NCBI RefSeq assembly: GCF_002321025.1
Contig: NZ_DCLL01000013.1
Span: 1-38,708 of the forward strand
Length of the DNA stretch: 38,708 nt
Reading direction: 5' to 3'
From: Acinetobacter lwoffii
GTDB lineage: Bacteria; Pseudomonadota; Gammaproteobacteria; Pseudomonadales; Moraxellaceae
Both the position numbers and the translations under genes were made by a program. The notes beneath the pieces were generated by a model. That model was not told where the DNA came from. It did not search any database and saw only the letters and a program-made list of their open reading frames with translations. Shown here one piece after another: positions 1 through 7,272 of this stretch (position 1 is its first letter; each line of letters opens with the position of its first letter).

Positions 1-55
1 TAACTGACTGGCATTACTCATTAGAGGGCTTTTTTCATTCTAGAACAATGACAGT

Positions 56-496
56 TTATTCAACTTCCAGATTAAACGTCACCGGCCCATCATTGACCAG
101 ATGCACTTTCATGTCGGCGGCAAAAATACCGGTTTGCACATGTTCAAACTGGCTTTGGGCATATTCTACCAGCTGCTCATAAAGTGCTTTAGCCTCGGCA
201 GGCGGCATAGCTGGGCCAAAGTCTGGACGTAAACCCTTCTGGGTCTGTGCCATCAAGGTAAATTGTGAAACCAGCAATAAACCACCGTCGGCCTGGGCAA
301 CGTTCCAGCCCATTTTACCCTGTTCATCATCAAAGAAGCGGTATTTCAATATTTTATCAATCAGCTTTTTGCCTTTTTCCAGATTATCGTCTTTGCCTAA
401 ACCTAGAAAAACCAGAATTCCTTTTTCAATTTCCCCAGTGGTTTCACCCTCGACCACGACTTTAGCTTCTAAAACTCTTTGTAATAAGGCACGCAT
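56..496 (-). CDS. dtd: D-aminoacyl-tRNA deacylase
   Basis: This 146-residue protein matches the length and pattern of bacterial DTD, which removes D-amino acids (and glycine mischarged on tRNA-Ala) from tRNA in the cytoplasm. The N-terminus MRALLQRV, the central segment LLVSQFTL around residue 75 and the C-terminal part containing NDGPVTF are family hallmarks; the last corresponds to the conserved Gly-Pro motif of the active site. The gene reads leftward and ends about 55 bases from the window edge. A GC-poor T-rich stretch after the stop (26-40) could be half of a terminator, but the other arm is not evident. It diverges from the catalase gene across a 227-base AT-rich gap. Confidence 0.96.
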   Translation of the reverse strand: MRALLQRVLEAKVVVEGETTGEIEKGILVFLGLGKDDNLEKGKKLIDKILKYRFFDDEQGKMGWNVAQADGGLLLVSQFTLMAQTQKGLRPDFGPAMPPAEAKALYEQLVEYAQSQFEHVQTGIFAADMKVHLVNDGPVTFNLEVE

Positions 497-723
497 TTTA
501 CATATGGACTGCTAATGATAGATGGACGTGATTGTAGCAAGAATAAAATCTGGAGCAGTATGAGATGCTGTTTTTATGAGCTTTAAATATATGAAAATCA
601 ATTGATTAATTTTTTTAAATCCATTAAAGCGATTGAATTAATAAAAATAATCTGTTTTATCTATTTATTGTGTTGGCGTATCTTAGCCCATGCAGGAAAG
701 GTAATAAATTGAGAGATTTAGAA

Positions 724-2238
724 ATGTTTAAGCGTTCATTACTGGTTGCAATGATTGCAACTGTCACAGCTGCACAAGCTGCTCCTTTAACTAAAGACAA
801 TGGCGCGCCAGTCGGTGATAACCAGAACTCGATCACTGCGGGTCCAAATGGTTCAGTACTCCTTCAGGATGTTCAACTGGTACAAAAATTACAACGTTTT
901 GGTCGTGAGCGTATTCCTGAGCGTGTCGTACATGCGCGTGGTACAGGGGCATATGGTGAATTCGTTGCGACCAAAGATCTATCTGATCTTACCCTCGCTT
1001 CATTGTTCAAAGCGGGGACTAAAACTCCAGTTTTCCTGCGTTTTTCTACCGTAATTCACGGTAAGGGTTCACCAGAAACTCTACGTGACCCACACGGTTT
1101 TGCATTGAAATTCTACACTCAAGAAGGTAACTGGGACTTGGTCGGTAACCAGACACCGGTATTCTTTATCCGTGATGCAATCAAGTTCCCGGACTTCATT
1201 CATGCCATGAAGCCAAGCCCAGTAACGAATGTCCAAGATGCTAACCGTGTGTTTGACTTCCTGTCGAGCCAGCCATGGGCAACCAACATGCTGACTTATG
1301 TGTATGGCAAGCAAGGTGTTCCAACTAGCTATCGTGAACAGGACGGTTTTGGTGTTCACGCTTACAAACTGTATAACGACAAAGGCGAATACAAGTACGT
1401 GAAATTCAACTTCCGCTCTAAACAGGGCGTGAAAGGCCTGAACGTGAAAGAAGCGGCTGAACAGCAGGGTAAAGATTTCAACCACTTGACCAATGATCTA
1501 TATAACAACATCTATGCGGGTAATTTCCCGAAATGGGATCTATATATTCAGGTGATTGATCCTAAAGATCTAAACAGCTTTGATTTTGATCCGTTAGATC
1601 CAACCAAAATCTGGCCAACTGAGCTGGTACCAGAAACCAAAGTCGGTACTTTGACCCTGAACCGTATGCCGAAGAACTTCTTCAATGAGACTGAACAGTC
1701 TGCATTTGCGCCAGGTAACCTGGTTCCGGGCATCGAGCCATCAGAAGACCGTCTGCTACAAGGCCGTATCTTCTCTTACTCAGATACCCAAATGTACCGT
1801 TTAGGCGCGAATCACCAGCAAATTCCGGTGAACCGTCCAGTGGTAAATGTGAACAACAATAATCAGGATGGCTACATGAATATCTCTGAGCGTGACTCGG
1901 ATGTGAACTATGAGCCAAGCCGTAAAGAGCCAAAAGCTGCCACTGAAAAAGCACGTGCGGTACAAACACCATTATCTGGTCATGTACAGCAAATTGGCGT
2001 GAAAGAGCAGAACTTCAAGCAGGCAGGTGAGCTGTACCGTTCATACTCGGCTAAAGAAAAAGATGACCTGATCATGAACCTTGCTGCTGATTTAGGCGCA
2101 GTGAAAGATTCAGAAACCAAGCACATCATGTTGTCTTACTTCTATAAGGCAGATGCGGACTACGGTACACGTATGACCAAGGCGGTAAACGGTAACCTGG
2201 CGACTGTTAAAGCCAAAGCTGCAAAATTAAAAGACTAA
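724..2238 (+). CDS. kat: Periplasmic monofunctional haem catalase
   Basis: Monofunctional haem catalase, 504 residues from the ATG at 724, converting hydrogen peroxide to water and oxygen. The frame stays open upstream to a TTG at 670, but the 724 start gives a proper signal peptide (MFKRSLLVAM, hydrophobic core, AQAA cleavage region near residue 20), so the enzyme is predicted to be periplasmic. Visible catalytic features are His70 (VVHARGTGAYG), Ser109 in RFST, Asn142 (VGNQTPVF) and the proximal haem ligand Tyr352 (RIFSYSDTQ). The length fits small-subunit catalases. The next gene encodes an exported ankyrin protein, as in the Pseudomonas katB-ankB pair. OxyR control is plausible, but I could not identify a convincing OxyR site in 500-723. 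Confidence 0.95.
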   Translation: MFKRSLLVAMIATVTAAQAAPLTKDNGAPVGDNQNSITAGPNGSVLLQDVQLVQKLQRFGRERIPERVVHARGTGAYGEFVATKDLSDLTLASLFKAGTKTPVFLRFSTVIHGKGSPETLRDPHGFALKFYTQEGNWDLVGNQTPVFFIRDAIKFPDFIHAMKPSPVTNVQDANRVFDFLSSQPWATNMLTYVYGKQGVPTSYREQDGFGVHAYKLYNDKGEYKYVKFNFRSKQGVKGLNVKEAAEQQGKDFNHLTNDLYNNIYAGNFPKWDLYIQVIDPKDLNSFDFDPLDPTKIWPTELVPETKVGTLTLNRMPKNFFNETEQSAFAPGNLVPGIEPSEDRLLQGRIFSYSDTQMYRLGANHQQIPVNRPVVNVNNNNQDGYMNISERDSDVNYEPSRKEPKAATEKARAVQTPLSGHVQQIGVKEQNFKQAGELYRSYSAKEKDDLIMNLAADLGAVKDSETKHIMLSYFYKADADYGTRMTKAVNGNLATVKAKAAKLKD

Positions 2239-2295
2239 TCCCGATTGGTCTTGAGGAACTGGTGACTAGGGCATAGCGCATCACCTCCAAAAAGT

Positions 2296-2356
2296 CCTGT
2301 AATACTCCAAACCTTTCCTGCACCCTAGGGGGAGTTTTACAGGCACTCCGTTTTTT
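2296..2356 (+). other. Stem-loop between catalase and ankyrin genes
   Basis: CCTGTAATACTCC (2296-2308) pairs with GGAGTTTTACAGG (2331-2343) over 13 positions with one T-T mismatch and a 22-base loop. A run of six T follows at 2351-2356, seven bases past the stem. It may be a leaky terminator or an mRNA processing or stability element separating catalase from the ankyrin gene. The offset T-run makes it a non-standard terminator. Confidence 0.45.
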
Positions 2357-2423
2357 ATCTCATCTCAGGGTAATTCAGTCTTTCAAGACTTAAATTCCCC
2401 TTCGATTTCTGCTGGAGTTCATC

Positions 2424-2954
2424 ATGAAAGTTATGTCATCTATGTTTTTAGCCAGTATTCTCACGATAGGTTCCGCATTCGCAAACGTGACTGTCGCGAA
2501 GGAGATCTCCCCCGCTAAAAGCGTGGACAATATTCAGATGAACTCACAACAGGAACTGGTCGACCTGTTCTTTGCTGCCGCCAAAATTGGCAATAGCGAA
2601 GTTATCAACGAATTTTTAAAACATGGCTTTCCGGTCGATGTACGCAATAAAGACGGTTATACGCCACTGATGATGGCAACGTATTATGGCCATCAAGCGA
2701 TAGTCAGCAGTTTGCTTAAACATGGTGCCGACCGCTGTGCTCGAGACAATCGAGGCAATACGGCCTTGATGGGGGCTTTATTCAAGATGGAATTTGCGAT
2801 TGCCAAGCAGTTGCGTCAGGTGGACTGTGATGTCCAGGCGCAAAAAACCGGACAAAAGACCACAGCCGAATTTGCCAAGGTCATTGGCCAGGAAAAACAG
2901 CTACATAAACTGATTCAGGAACAGGAAAAAGCTCAGACCAACACCCAGAAATAA
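2424..2954 (+). CDS. ankB: Exported ankyrin-repeat protein (AnkB-like)
   Basis: This 176-residue protein begins with a signal peptide (MKVMSSMFLASILTIGSAFA, cleavage about residue 21). It continues with ankyrin repeats: one near residues 45-75, a classic one at about 77-108 (DGYTPLMMATYYGHQAIVSS, then LLKHGAD), and a degenerate one from about 109 to 140 (NRGNTALMGALF). The C-terminus is charged and Lys/Gln-rich. It lies 185 bases after a signal-peptide catalase. In Pseudomonas aeruginosa the periplasmic AnkB is needed for full KatB activity, and this gene order suggests the same partnership, perhaps as a chaperone or haem-loading factor. The functional link is inferred from context and architecture. 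Confidence 0.85.
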   Translation: MKVMSSMFLASILTIGSAFANVTVAKEISPAKSVDNIQMNSQQELVDLFFAAAKIGNSEVINEFLKHGFPVDVRNKDGYTPLMMATYYGHQAIVSSLLKHGADRCARDNRGNTALMGALFKMEFAIAKQLRQVDCDVQAQKTGQKTTAEFAKVIGQEKQLHKLIQEQEKAQTNTQK

Positions 2955-3073
2955 ACCGGGTTATGCTTCTGATACTTTTGTCGCAAATACAGCCAGCTGT
3001 ACGTAAATCCTGCATTATTGCATGACTTTTTATGCTTTAATGCAGAGATAAGCACAGCGATATTCCCTTAGTT

Positions 3074-4279
3074 ATGGCCCCAATTATCCATTCTCTGTTA
3101 GATACTGACTTGTACAAATTCACTATGTTACAAGTGGTCTTACACAAGTTTCCGCAAACGCATAGTGTCTACCATTTCCGTTGTCGTAATCTGGAAGATA
3201 CAGTCTATCCACTGACGGATATTCTGGATGACCTGAATCATCAACTGGACCTGCTGTGTCAGCTAAAATTCAAAGAAGATGAACTGCAATATTTAAGAAG
3301 CTTACGTTTTATCAAAAGCGATTTTGTGGATTATCTGGAACTGTTCCAGCTCAAGCGCCGTTTCATCAAGGCCAGTATCGACAGTCAAGGCCGTCTGGAT
3401 ATTGTGGTGGAAGGCCCGATGGTTCAGGCGATGATGTTCGAGATCTTCGTACTGGCGATTGTCAATGAACTGTATTTCAGCCGCATTCGCACGCCTGAAG
3501 TGTTGGCTGAAGGCGAACACCGTTTAAAAGCCAAAATCGAGCTATTAAAACAGTATGATGCTGCGCAAAACCCCAATGATCCACCATTCTTGGTGTCAGA
3601 TTTTGGTACGCGTCGCCGTTACAGTTTCGATTGGCAAAAGCATGTGGTCGAAGAATTTCACAAAGCCGCACCGCATGTGTTCCGTGGGACCAGTAATGTA
3701 CTGTTAGCCAAAGAGCTGGGCATTACCCCGATTGGTACCATGGCGCATGAATTCCTGCAAGCTTTTCAGGCGCTGGACGTACGTTTACGTAATTTCCAGA
3801 AATCTGCACTGGAAAGCTGGGTACAGGAATATCGTGGTGACTTGGGTATTGCCTTGACCGATGTGGTGGGGATGGATGCATTCCTGCGCGACTTTGATCT
3901 GTACTTTGCCAAGCTGTTTGATGGCTTGCGTCATGATAGTGGCGACCCTTATGAATGGGGTGACAAGGCCTATGCGCATTATAAAAAGCTGAAAATAGAC
4001 AGCAAAACCAAGATGCTGACTTTTAGTGATGGCCTGAATCTGGAAAAAGCCTGGAAATTGCATCAGTACTTTAAAGACCGTTTTCAGGTCAGTTTCGGCA
4101 TTGGCACCAATCTGACCAATGATATGGGGCAAACCCCACTCAATATTGTGCTGAAACTGGTGGAATGTAACCGTCAGTCAGTAGCCAAAATCTCGGATAG
4201 TCCGGGCAAAACCATGACCGATAATGATACGTTCTTGGCCTATTTGCGTCAGGTTTTTGAGATCAATGAACCTGCTTAA
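3074..4279 (+). CDS. pncB: Nicotinate phosphoribosyltransferase
   Basis: A 401-residue enzyme of the Preiss-Handler NAD salvage pathway, joining nicotinate to PRPP (with ATP hydrolysis) to give nicotinate mononucleotide. The N-terminus SLLDTDLYKFTMLQ is the family signature. His225 in IGTMAHEF is the expected phosphohistidine. The C-terminal half has the phosphate-binding segments RHDSGDPYEWG and FGIGTNLTND. Length matches the bacterial PncB family. It stands alone, with its own terminator at 4309-4337. I see no strong Shine-Dalgarno sequence, and no riboswitch-like structure in the 119 bases upstream. Confidence 0.97.
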   Translation: MAPIIHSLLDTDLYKFTMLQVVLHKFPQTHSVYHFRCRNLEDTVYPLTDILDDLNHQLDLLCQLKFKEDELQYLRSLRFIKSDFVDYLELFQLKRRFIKASIDSQGRLDIVVEGPMVQAMMFEIFVLAIVNELYFSRIRTPEVLAEGEHRLKAKIELLKQYDAAQNPNDPPFLVSDFGTRRRYSFDWQKHVVEEFHKAAPHVFRGTSNVLLAKELGITPIGTMAHEFLQAFQALDVRLRNFQKSALESWVQEYRGDLGIALTDVVGMDAFLRDFDLYFAKLFDGLRHDSGDPYEWGDKAYAHYKKLKIDSKTKMLTFSDGLNLEKAWKLHQYFKDRFQVSFGIGTNLTNDMGQTPLNIVLKLVECNRQSVAKISDSPGKTMTDNDTFLAYLRQVFEINEPA

Positions 4280-4308
4280 GTCAGTTTGAAAAATTCATAA
4301 TTTTTAAG

Positions 4309-4337
4309 AACCGTTTCTATATAGAGGCGGTTTTTTT
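4309..4337 (+). terminator. Rho-independent terminator after pncB
   Basis: AACCG and CGGTT arms with an inner TCT/AGA pairing around ATAT, followed by a run of seven T, 30 bases after the pncB stop. The stem has two internal mismatches. Confidence 0.75.
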
Positions 4338-4454
4338 ATGCAAGCTTATTTAACACCAGGGTTTAGCTAAAATCTTGCTAATCATCTGCAAAGAAAGCAC
4401 ATCAGTGTAAAAACCAGCTGTGCTAAGATCAACAGGATTTGACCAATAATAGCC

Positions 4455-5312
4455 ATGATAACGATGACCGCTGCAGCTTTTAATTTTGGCCTGCTGATTG
4501 AGGCAGAAGATTTAGTTCCCTATTTGGGCCATGAAAAACTTCGTATTGTCGACCTGAGCCGTGCCTCTGTGTATGAGCAGCTGCATATTCCGCATGCCTT
4601 GCATTTAAAGCCTAAACTTCTGGTGCGTCAGGAAGAAACGGCGATGGGACTGTTACCGGATACCGAAGGCTTGCAGGCTCTCATTGATTATCTGAATATT
4701 TCTCCTGAGCATCATGTGGTGGCTTATGATGATGAGGGCGGGGCATGGGCAGGGCGTTTGCTCTGGAACCTACATTGTCTGGGTTTTGAAAATACCAGTC
4801 TGTTGAATGGCGGGATTCATGCCTGGCTCGGTGCTGGTTTGCCGACTTCTTCCAGTCAGGAGCAGTTTGCACCAGTGAAGAACGTATTGCAGGTTAATCT
4901 CGAGCATCAGGCGAATTTTCAGATTGGCTATGATGAACTGCGCCAACAGGTTGAAAATCAACAGGTTCAAATTTGGGATTGCCGCACGCAAGATGAATAT
5001 ACTGGCCTACGTTTAGCGGCTCGACGCGGCGGTCACATTCCGGGAGCACGTCATTTTGAATGGAGTACTGCCCTTAATCGCGAAAATCATTTAAAATTAC
5101 AGCCTTTACCACGTACTCAGCAGCGTCTGGAACAACTGGGCTTTGATTTGAATCAACCCGTTGTGGTGTACTGCCAGTCCCATCACCGCTCAGGTTTGGC
5201 CTATATTCTGGGTCGTTTACTGGGCTGGAAAATTCGAGCCTATGATGGTGCGTGGAGTGAATGGGGCAACCGCCTCGATAGTCCAATCGCTACAGGGGAG
5301 CTGCCATCTTGA
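4455..5312 (+). CDS. sseA: Two-domain sulfurtransferase (rhodanese family)
   Basis: A 285-residue tandem rhodanese protein of the thiosulfate/3-mercaptopyruvate sulfurtransferase class. The N-terminal domain (about 20-130) has the structural CH2 motifs but carries Asp where a catalytic Cys would sit (VVAYDDEGG), so it is inactive, as usual for this family. The C-terminal domain (about 150-280) carries the nucleophile Cys240 in YCQSHHRSG. That loop differs from the CGSGVTA loop of E. coli SseA, so the sulfur donor is uncertain. A second ATG at 4464 is also possible. The stop overlaps the start of psd by four bases, implying translational coupling. The symbol is used in the family sense only. 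Confidence 0.85.
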   Translation: MITMTAAAFNFGLLIEAEDLVPYLGHEKLRIVDLSRASVYEQLHIPHALHLKPKLLVRQEETAMGLLPDTEGLQALIDYLNISPEHHVVAYDDEGGAWAGRLLWNLHCLGFENTSLLNGGIHAWLGAGLPTSSSQEQFAPVKNVLQVNLEHQANFQIGYDELRQQVENQQVQIWDCRTQDEYTGLRLAARRGGHIPGARHFEWSTALNRENHLKLQPLPRTQQRLEQLGFDLNQPVVVYCQSHHRSGLAYILGRLLGWKIRAYDGAWSEWGNRLDSPIATGELPS

Positions 5313-6160
5313 GCATCACATCACGTTTAAAACAACAGTTTTTTATTAAAGCTCAACGATTAGTACCGCAACATCGCTTGTCTCGGGTGGTGGGTAAAAT
5401 TGCCGCCAGCGAAAACCCGATTATCAAAACTGCTGCAATTACTGCCTTTAAGGCGCAGTATGGCATTGATATGTCGATTGCTGAACAGGCCAATGCCCTG
5501 AAATTCAAGTCATTTAATGAATTTTTTACCCGCGCCCTAAAAGAAGGTATCCGTGCGGTTGATCCAGATGCTACGAGCATTGTTTCGCCTGCAGATGGTG
5601 CGATTTCCCAGCTAGGTAAAATTGAAAATGGCGATGTGTTTCAGGCCAAAGGCCAGAAATTTACCGTTGAAGCACTGATTGCTGATCCGCAACTGGCCGA
5701 GCCATTCAAAAACGGTGAATTTGCGACCGTATATTTGTCGCCACGTGATTATCATCGGGTGCATATGCCATTTGCTGGCACCTTGACTGAAACGTTATAT
5801 GTACCGGGCGAGCTATTCTCGGTCAATCAGGTGACCGCAGAAAATATTCCGGGCCTGTTTGCACGCAATGAACGTATGGTCTGTCTGTTTGATACTGAAA
5901 TCGGCCGTATGGCGGTGGTATTGGTCGGTGCGATGATTGTGGCGGGTATTGAAACCGTGGCAACCGGCAAAGTGAAGCCTTCAGGCCGGATCGAACTTAA
6001 TCAGCATGATCTGTTCCTGGAAAAAGGGGCAGAACTGGGTCGTTTCTACCTCGGTTCAACAGCAGTGATTTTATTCGAAGAAAATAAAATGCAGTGGGAT
6101 GCCGTATTCAAGGCCAATTCTTTGGTGAATATGGGTGAAGCGCTGGGGCATACAGTTTAA
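5309..6160 (+). CDS. psd: Phosphatidylserine decarboxylase proenzyme
   Basis: A 283-residue membrane-associated enzyme that makes phosphatidylethanolamine from phosphatidylserine. Ser250 in the LGST motif (residues 248-251) is the self-cleavage site that becomes the pyruvoyl prosthetic group. Asp96 (SPADG) and His149/His152 (YHRVHMP) supply the other autocatalytic residues. The start is a TTG inside the overlap TTGA with the upstream sulfurtransferase stop, so translation probably depends on termination-reinitiation. The same sulfurtransferase-psd pairing is, to my knowledge, common in Acinetobacter and related bacteria. The gene is followed by a repeat-type hairpin at 6170-6190. Confidence 0.96.
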   Translation: MSITSRLKQQFFIKAQRLVPQHRLSRVVGKIAASENPIIKTAAITAFKAQYGIDMSIAEQANALKFKSFNEFFTRALKEGIRAVDPDATSIVSPADGAISQLGKIENGDVFQAKGQKFTVEALIADPQLAEPFKNGEFATVYLSPRDYHRVHMPFAGTLTETLYVPGELFSVNQVTAENIPGLFARNERMVCLFDTEIGRMAVVLVGAMIVAGIETVATGKVKPSGRIELNQHDLFLEKGAELGRFYLGSTAVILFEENKMQWDAVFKANSLVNMGEALGHTV

Positions 6161-6169
6161 AGATTTTAC

Positions 6170-6265
6170 CCTCCCTTTATTAAAGGGAGGTTGGAGGGAT
6201 TAAATATTTTCTCGTTTAGAATAAATAAAAATCCCCCTCAGTCCCCCTTTAAAAAAGGGGGATTT
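6170..6265. repeat. Palindromic intergenic repeats after psd
   Basis: Two hairpins in tandem. The first is CCTCCCTTT-ATT-AAAGGGAGG (6170-6190), followed by TTGGAGGGATTAAAT (6191-6205). The second has arms AAATCCCCC (6229-6237) and GGGGGATTT (6257-6265), with inner CCCCCTTT/AAAGGGGG pairing. The first unit and its tail recur at 24645-24714. No open reading frame is present, so these look like REP-type dispersed elements that may also terminate psd transcription. Confidence 0.7.
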
Positions 6266-6304
6266 CCTCTCCTATTAAGGACACGGTTAGAGAGAGATCC
6301 AAAT

Positions 6305-6335
6305 AAAAAAAAAGCACCCTCAGGCGCTTTTTTTT
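6305..6335 (-). terminator. Rho-independent terminator of the SPOR gene
   Basis: On the minus strand, AAAAAAAGC pairs with GCTTTTTTT around a short GC core (one internal mismatch) and a four-base loop. It ends in a T-run, just past the SPOR-protein stop at 6348. Confidence 0.85.
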
Positions 6336-6347
6336 ATTTCTAGAAAT

Positions 6348-6995
6348 TTATCGTTTCACGACGATGGAATCGATCCCGCTATTCTGCAAGGTTTGCTGTG
6401 CGATAATCGCGGCTTCTGCAGAATCATAAGGGCCTGAAACCACGCGATACCAGACTTTGCCATTTTCTACACTGCGTACCACATCGGCAGATAAACCATT
6501 GAGAATAATTTCAGCACGGCGGGCATCGGCCTGATCCGGGTCATCAAAGCTGCGGACTTGCAGAATATAACTGGCCGGAGCGGCAACAGGCGCTTCACTG
6601 GCTTCTAAGCCAGGCTCAGTTGTGGTCGCCTCAGGTGGAGCTACTTCAGGTCGAGGCGCTTCTACAATTACTACCGTATCCTGATTTTTGTTTTCAGGGA
6701 CGGCCTGTTCAGGAATAGGCGTCACTTGTTGCTGTGGTAACAGGTCATAAAAACGGTAATCTTTATTGGTATCTTCTTCTTGGACAGATTCAGCACTTGT
6801 TTGAGTTTTCGGTTTGACCGGTTCCCATGGCTTCCAGAGCATCAGTGCCATTAAAAAACTTAACACGATTAAAATGATCACGAGTGTGCCGAGCCAGGTT
6901 GGAATAAGTGGCTTTTTAGGCTTATTCGGTCTTTCAGATACACCGCGCTGCGTTTTTCCAAACACTTGGGATTTTCCTCTTATTAATCGGGACAT
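6348..6995 (-). CDS. SPOR-domain cell-division-type protein (FtsN-like)
   Basis: A 215-residue bitopic membrane protein. It has a basic cytoplasmic N-terminus (about 1-32), one transmembrane helix (about 33-52, LGTLVIILIVLSFLMALML) and a Pro/Glu/Ala-rich periplasmic linker. A C-terminal SPOR domain (about 140-215) contains YILQVRSFDDPDQADARR and WYRVVSGPY. SPOR domains bind denuded septal peptidoglycan, so it likely acts at the divisome. It lies directly downstream of argS in the same direction, as SPOR/FtsN-type genes do in many Gammaproteobacteria, but 268 bases of repeat-rich DNA separate them. I cannot say from sequence alone whether it is FtsN itself. Confidence 0.87.
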   Translation of the reverse strand: MSRLIRGKSQVFGKTQRGVSERPNKPKKPLIPTWLGTLVIILIVLSFLMALMLWKPWEPVKPKTQTSAESVQEEDTNKDYRFYDLLPQQQVTPIPEQAVPENKNQDTVVIVEAPRPEVAPPEATTTEPGLEASEAPVAAPASYILQVRSFDDPDQADARRAEIILNGLSADVVRSVENGKVWYRVVSGPYDSAEAAIIAQQTLQNSGIDSIVVKR

Positions 6996-7164
6996 ATAGA
7001 AAAGGCATAACAGCAGTTATGCCCCTACTATCACTTCATCCTATGTGATCAGGATACAAAAGTCATCCTCTAGATCACAAATCACACAGAATTTTAATTT
7101 ATCTGTATCTTCAAGCACATAGCTGAAGTTACAAAATGTCTGCTCAGCAGATAAACGGCAATGT

Positions 7165-7272
7165 TTTGCTTACATGCTCACTTCGAGCCTAGCTCTCGCC
7201 TTGCGAGCATGCAAAGCAGTGCTTTGACTATTTACCTTCTTGCATCAATGTAAAAGCAGTGCTTTACATTGA
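7165..7272. repeat. Hairpin cluster between argS and the SPOR gene
   Basis: Three inverted repeats lie in about 100 bases. CATGCTC (near 7174) pairs with GAGCATG (near 7205). CAAAGC-AGT-GCTTTG occupies 7212-7226. The third has TCAATGTAAA (7245-7254) pairing with TTTACATTGA (7263-7272), and this one includes the argS stop codon. The core AAAGCAGTGCTTT occurs at both 7213-7225 and 7253-7265, and related cores occur at 24658-24679 and 24732-24744. None has a proper T-run. Confidence 0.65.

Noticed and set aside
500..723. An OxyR operator upstream of catalase
   Set aside because: Several AT-rich short palindromes (for example ATCAATTGAT) are present, but none has the four spaced ATAG elements.
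1081..1485. A 134-codon minus-strand frame inside catalase
   Set aside because: It overlaps conserved catalase residues and has no ribosome site or recognisable domain.
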